From contig JAWKWT010000002.1 in the NCBI GenBank assembly GCA_041397365.1, positions 1-64,000 of the forward strand: 64,000 bases of DNA, in the 5' to 3' direction. Positions 60,716 through 64,000 of the stretch are shown here, piece after piece; position 1 is the stretch's first letter; each line of letters begins with the position of its first letter. A program made the translations under genes and the position numbers. Origin of the DNA: P52-10 sp041397365 (GTDB lineage Bacteria > Pseudomonadota > Alphaproteobacteria > Rhizobiales > Xanthobacteraceae). The notes under the pieces are model-generated. The model was not told the DNA's origin. It searched no databases and worked only from the letters and a program-made list of their open reading frames with translations.

Positions 60716-62547
60716 ATGACGCCGATGGCCCCATCTCCAAAATCGTCCGTCTCGGCGAAGCCGGTGCGAGAGGACCCTTACGGCTCCTACGCGCTGGTCA
60801 AACGCCTCATCGCCGATCAGGGGCTGACGCATTGGCGGCGCTATCTGATCGCTCTGGTGCTGATGGCGATCTCGGCGGCGGCGACGGCGCTGTCGGCGTA
60901 TCTGCTGCGCGACGTCATCAATGCGGCCTACGTCCAGAAAAACCTCAATCTAATCGTCTCGCTGGCGCTGCTGACGGCCTTCCTGTTCATGGCCAAGGGG
61001 GCTGCGACCTACGGCCATTCCGTCATCCTGGCGCGAATCGCCAACGCCATCGTGGCGCAGAACCAGCGCCGGCTGTTCGCCAAGCTGATGCATGAGAACG
61101 CCGCGTTCTTCTCCGATCGCCACTCGTCGGAATTCCTCACCCGCATGAGCACCGGCGCGACCTCGATCGCGTTCCTGCTCAATCTGCTCATCACCTCGGT
61201 CGGGCGCGACCTGCTCACGCTGATCGGACTGATGATCGTGATGGTGGTGCAGGATCCGGTGATGGCGCTGGCAGGACTATTGATCGCCCCGCCCGCCGTC
61301 ATCTTCATCCGCAAGATGATCCGCCGCATCAAGAATCTCGCACTCAGCCAGTTCGAGGGCAATGCCAGCATTCAGGAAACGATGCTGGAAGCGCTACAGG
61401 GCTTGCGCACGGTGAAGGCGTTCACGCTCGAAGACGCGATGCAGCAGCGCATGGAGACGAATGTCGCGGCGCTGGAAGCCAACGCCAACAAGATGGCGCG
61501 CATCTCCAACCGCGCCAACCCGCTGATGGAAATGCTGGGCGGCTTCGCCGTCTGCGCGACGCTGATCTATGCAGGCTATCGCGTCGTCGTCACCGGCGCG
61601 ACGCCGGGCGAGTTCTTCTCCTTCCTCACCGCCTTCCTGCTCGCCTATGAGCCGGCCAAGCGGCTGGCGCGCTTCAACATCGAACTGAACGGCGCGCTGG
61701 TCGGCGCGCGCACGCTGATCGAGGTCATCGACGCGCCGGACGGCGAGAGCGACGACAGCGACCGGCCAGCGCTGGCGCTGAAAAACGCGCATGTCGAATT
61801 CCGCGACGTGACCTTCGGCTATCGCCCGAACGAACTGGTGCTGCGCAGCGCCAGCCTGTCGGCCGAACCGGGCAAGGTCACGGCGCTGGTCGGTCCCTCG
61901 GGCGGCGGCAAATCGACCGTGCTGAACCTGCTGCTGCGCCTCTACGATATTTCCACCGGCGCGATCCTGATCGACGGCCAGAACATCGCCGACATCTCAC
62001 GCAAATCGCTCCGCCGCAGCATCGCCTATGTCGGGCAGGACGTGTTCCTGTTTCGCGGCAGCATCCGCGACAACATCGCCTTCGGCAAGCCGGGCGCGAC
62101 CGAGGCCGAGATTATCGCCGCCGCAAGCGCCGCCTGCGCGCATGATTTCATCATGAGTTTTCCACGCGGCTATGAGACGCCGGTGGGCGAGCACGGCGCG
62201 CAACTCTCCGGCGGCCAGAAGCAGCGCATCGCCATCGCCCGCGCGCTGGTCAAGGACGCGCCGCTGGTTCTGCTCGACGAGCCGACGGCAGCGCTGGATT
62301 CGGAATCGAACAGCATGTGCAGCAGGCGATCGAGCATCTGTGCCGGGGCCGCACCACACTGGTGATCGCGCACCGTCTGCACACGATCAAACACGCCGAC
62401 ACGATCCATGTGATTGAGGGCGGACAGGTCGTCGAATCCGGCGATCACGACACGCTTCTGCGGCGGGGCGGACGCTATGCCACGATCTACCGCCTGCAAT
62501 ATCATGACGAGCGGCCAGTGCCGCTCGCGCCGGACACGCTGAGATAA
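60716..62547 (+). pseudogene. MsbA-like ABC exporter (TMD-NBD fusion), one frameshift near the 3' end
   Basis: About 610 residues if repaired. The N-terminal half has six membrane helices (about 45-330) of an ABC exporter half. The NBD shows Walker A G-P-S-G-G-G-K-S near 398, L-S-G-G-Q near 500 and Walker B L-V-L-L-D-E-P-T-A-A-L-D near 520. At about 62310 one base is lost (CGGAATCGAACAGCATG for ...CGGAACAGCATG), and the protein continues in the next frame with A-H-R-L-H-T-I (the H-loop) to 62547. The position at the end of the LPS cluster fits lipid A or core flipping (MsbA). Confidence 0.88.
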
Positions 62548-62557
62548 GGAACATGCC

Positions 62558-63250
62558 ATGACCGCCAGCGCCTTCGTCATTCCCACAGCCCCGCAGGCAG
62601 GCCTTGCCGTTCAGGGAACGGACAAAGCCTTCCCCGTCCGCCGCGTCTGGTGCGTCGGCCGCAACTATCTCGAACACATTCGCGAACTCGGCAATGACGA
62701 GCGGCAGCCGCCGTTCTTTTTCGCCAAGCATGCCGACATGATCGCGCCCGACGGATCTGGCATTCCCTACCCGCCGCTGACCAAGGACCTGCATCATGAG
62801 GTCGAAATGGTGGTCGCGCTGAAAAGCGGCGGCCTGAACATCGATGCGGCGAAGGCGCTGGACCACGTCTACGGCTACGCCGTCGGCGTCGACCTCACCC
62901 GCCGCGACCTGCAAATGGCCTCGCGCAAGAAAGAGCAGCCTTGGGAGATCGGCAAATCGTTCGATCAGTCCGCGCCCTGCGGCGCGCTGCGCCCTGCATC
63001 GGAGATCGGCCATCCGGCGAAGGCGCGCATCTGGCTCAAGGTCAATGGCGAGATGCGGCAGGATGGCGATATCGAGCAGATGATCTGGAACACAGCCGAG
63101 ATCATCTCAAAACTGTCGCAGCAGGTGTCACTCGGCGCCGGCGACGTCATCATGACCGGCACGCCTGCGGGAGTCGCAGCGCTATCGGCCGGCGACCGCA
63201 TCGAATGCGGCATCGACGGCGTCGGCACGATGAACTGCCGGATCAGTTGA
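62558..63250 (+). CDS. fumarylacetoacetate hydrolase-family protein
   Basis: A 230-residue protein with the FAH C-terminal fold. The metal-binding residues are the acidic cluster H-H-E-V-E-M-V-V (about 78-85), and D-L-T-R-R-D-L-Q near 112 is a family marker. N-Y-L-E-H near 37 and the late M-T-G-T-P-A-G-V complete the pattern, matching fumarylpyruvate or acylpyruvate hydrolase-like members. It begins 10 bases after the ABC gene with a good AAGGAACATG-type ribosome site. Convergent with the amidase. Confidence 0.9.
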   Translation: MTASAFVIPTAPQAGLAVQGTDKAFPVRRVWCVGRNYLEHIRELGNDERQPPFFFAKHADMIAPDGSGIPYPPLTKDLHHEVEMVVALKSGGLNIDAAKALDHVYGYAVGVDLTRRDLQMASRKKEQPWEIGKSFDQSAPCGALRPASEIGHPAKARIWLKVNGEMRQDGDIEQMIWNTAEIISKLSQQVSLGAGDVIMTGTPAGVAALSAGDRIECGIDGVGTMNCRIS

Positions 63251-64000
63251 GCGCATTCTCCACCGCAGCCGCCGCCTGAAACAGCCGCCGGTCGTCGCCG
63301 TGGCGGGCGAACAGCATCAGCCCGCACGGCAATTCGTTGCCGAACTTCAGCGGCAGCGTGATCGCGCACAGGTCGAAGAAATTGGCGATCGCGGTGTTGC
63401 GCAGCAGCAGCGCATTGCGCTTCGCGAATCCGTCCGGCGTCGACACCTCCTCCATCGTCGGCGCGACGATCGGCGTGGTCGGCAGTGCAAGAACGTCGAA
63501 ATCCGCGAACACAGCGTCCATGTGCCTGATGCCCGCCTCGCGGTCCCGCAGACTCTGGATGTAGTCCGCCGCGCTCAAATCCGCTGCGCGCATGATGCGC
63601 GCATGCACGAACGGATCGACGCCCGCGCCGTCTTCGGCCAGCAGCGTGCGGTGGATGGCGTAGGCTTCCGGCGGGGCGATGCCGCCGCGTTCGTTGACGC
63701 CGTTCATGACCGCGAGGCAGTCGAGCGTCATCGTCGCGCATTTCGCGGCCGACAGTTTCGACAGCGCCTTTTCGATCGCGGGCCCGACGGTCTGGTCGAG
63801 GCTGTCCAGCACCATGTTTTGCGGCAGGCCGATGCGCAGCTCCGCAAGACTGGCGGGGCGCAGCTCGCTCGGGGGCTCGCCCGCCATCACTGCATCCGCG
63901 CGGAAGCAGTCCGCGACGCGGTGCGCCATCGGGCCGATCGAATCGAGCGTGAAGGACAGCGGATAGGCGCCGTCGCGCGAAATGCGGCGCGCCGTCGGCT
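63243..64000 (-). CDS. amidase signature-family enzyme, 3' part (runs off the right edge)
   Basis: The C-terminal 250 or so residues are visible and the gene continues beyond 64000. At the edge the frame reads T-A-R-R-I-S-R-D-G, then P-L-S-F-T-L-D-S-I-G-P-M, the T-x-D-x-I-G-P motif that follows the catalytic Ser of amidase signature enzymes. The remainder (P-T-T-P-I-V-A-P-T, late N-E-L-P-C-G-L-M-L-F) resembles AtzF/allophanate hydrolase-like amidases. The catalytic Ser-Ser-Lys triad lies outside the window. Overlaps the FAH gene end by 8 bases. Confidence 0.88.
   Translation of the reverse strand, partial: PTARRISRDGAYPLSFTLDSIGPMAHRVADCFRADAVMAGEPPSELRPASLAELRIGLPQNMVLDSLDQTVGPAIEKALSKLSAAKCATMTLDCLAVMNGVNERGGIAPPEAYAIHRTLLAEDGAGVDPFVHARIMRAADLSAADYIQSLRDREAGIRHMDAVFADFDVLALPTTPIVAPTMEEVSTPDGFAKRNALLLRNTAIANFFDLCAITLPLKFGNELPCGLMLFARHGDDRRLFQAAAAVENALN

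Overview
The window comes from an alphaproteobacterium of the order Hyphomicrobiales. It most resembles the Bradyrhizobiaceae/Nitrobacteraceae (Rhodopseudomonas, Afipia, Nitrobacter, Bradyrhizobium). The clues are GC-rich coding sequence, the alphaproteobacterial flagellar regulators fliX, flaF and flbT, CtrA-type TTAA-N7-TTAA boxes, sigma-54 -24/-12 promoters, a growth-pole-ring-like giant protein, and several copies of a GCATGATC-type intergenic palindrome that I associate with that family. Species cannot be fixed from the sequence alone.

Layout. (1) 1-2.4 kb: edge of a prophage or integrated element, with small phage-type proteins, an excisionase-like gene and a tyrosine integrase. The last two are riddled with frameshifts. 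(2) 2.4-3.4 kb: two small coupled genes and a frameshifted DksA-type zinc-finger gene. (3) 3.6-16.4 kb: flagellar block, with fliX divergent from flgI, then a rod-binding protein, flgN, flaG, flaF, a flagellin, flbT and the flgE-flgK-flgL hook operon. A solitary tricarboxylate-type binding protein sits inside it. (4) 16.5-26.3 kb: housekeeping and redox genes (msrB, FAD oxidase, sixA, membrane proteins, an SGNH hydrolase, ferredoxin-NADP reductase, thioesterase, ferredoxin, Hpt protein). (5) 26.7-32.2 kb: one 1840-residue membrane-anchored protein built from 22- and 44-residue repeats, preceded by clustered CtrA-like boxes. (6) 32.7-36.8 kb: MlaE-F-D lipid transport operon and an MFS permease. 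(7) 37-44.9 kb: a hypothetical acidic protein; a TPP-riboswitch-led thiM-thiD unit that continues into a TRAP binding protein and an ammonia-lyase gene; a stand-alone AsnC domain; a DMT exporter; two c-type cytochromes. (8) 45-47.3 kb: orphan molybdopterin hydroxylase large subunit. (9) 47.3-62.5 kb: envelope polysaccharide block, with murJ, a DegT aminotransferase and sugar dehydrogenase pair, transaldolase, a YbhN-like protein, a WecA-like transferase, a CapD-like enzyme, hldE, waaF, gmhB, a GT4 enzyme and an MsbA-like ABC exporter. (10) 62.5-64 kb: a fumarylacetoacetase-family enzyme and the 3' part of an amidase.

How the parts fit. The flagellar genes show traces of the Caulobacter-type hierarchy: CtrA-like boxes at fliX and between flbT and the flagellin, and sigma-54 promoters at flgI and flgE. 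The LPS genes cover ADP-heptose synthesis (hldE, gmhB), heptose transfer (waaF), further core glycosylation (GT4) and export (MsbA-like), next to lipid-linked sugar synthesis.

Quality caveat. Many genes known to be conserved are broken by small indels. They are dense between about 0.9 and 5.3 kb and scattered later (flaF, flagellin, thiM, the msbA-like gene, and an in-frame amber codon in the ammonia-lyase). Several occur as compensating pairs. This pattern looks more like sequencing error than decay, but it cannot be settled from the sequence.
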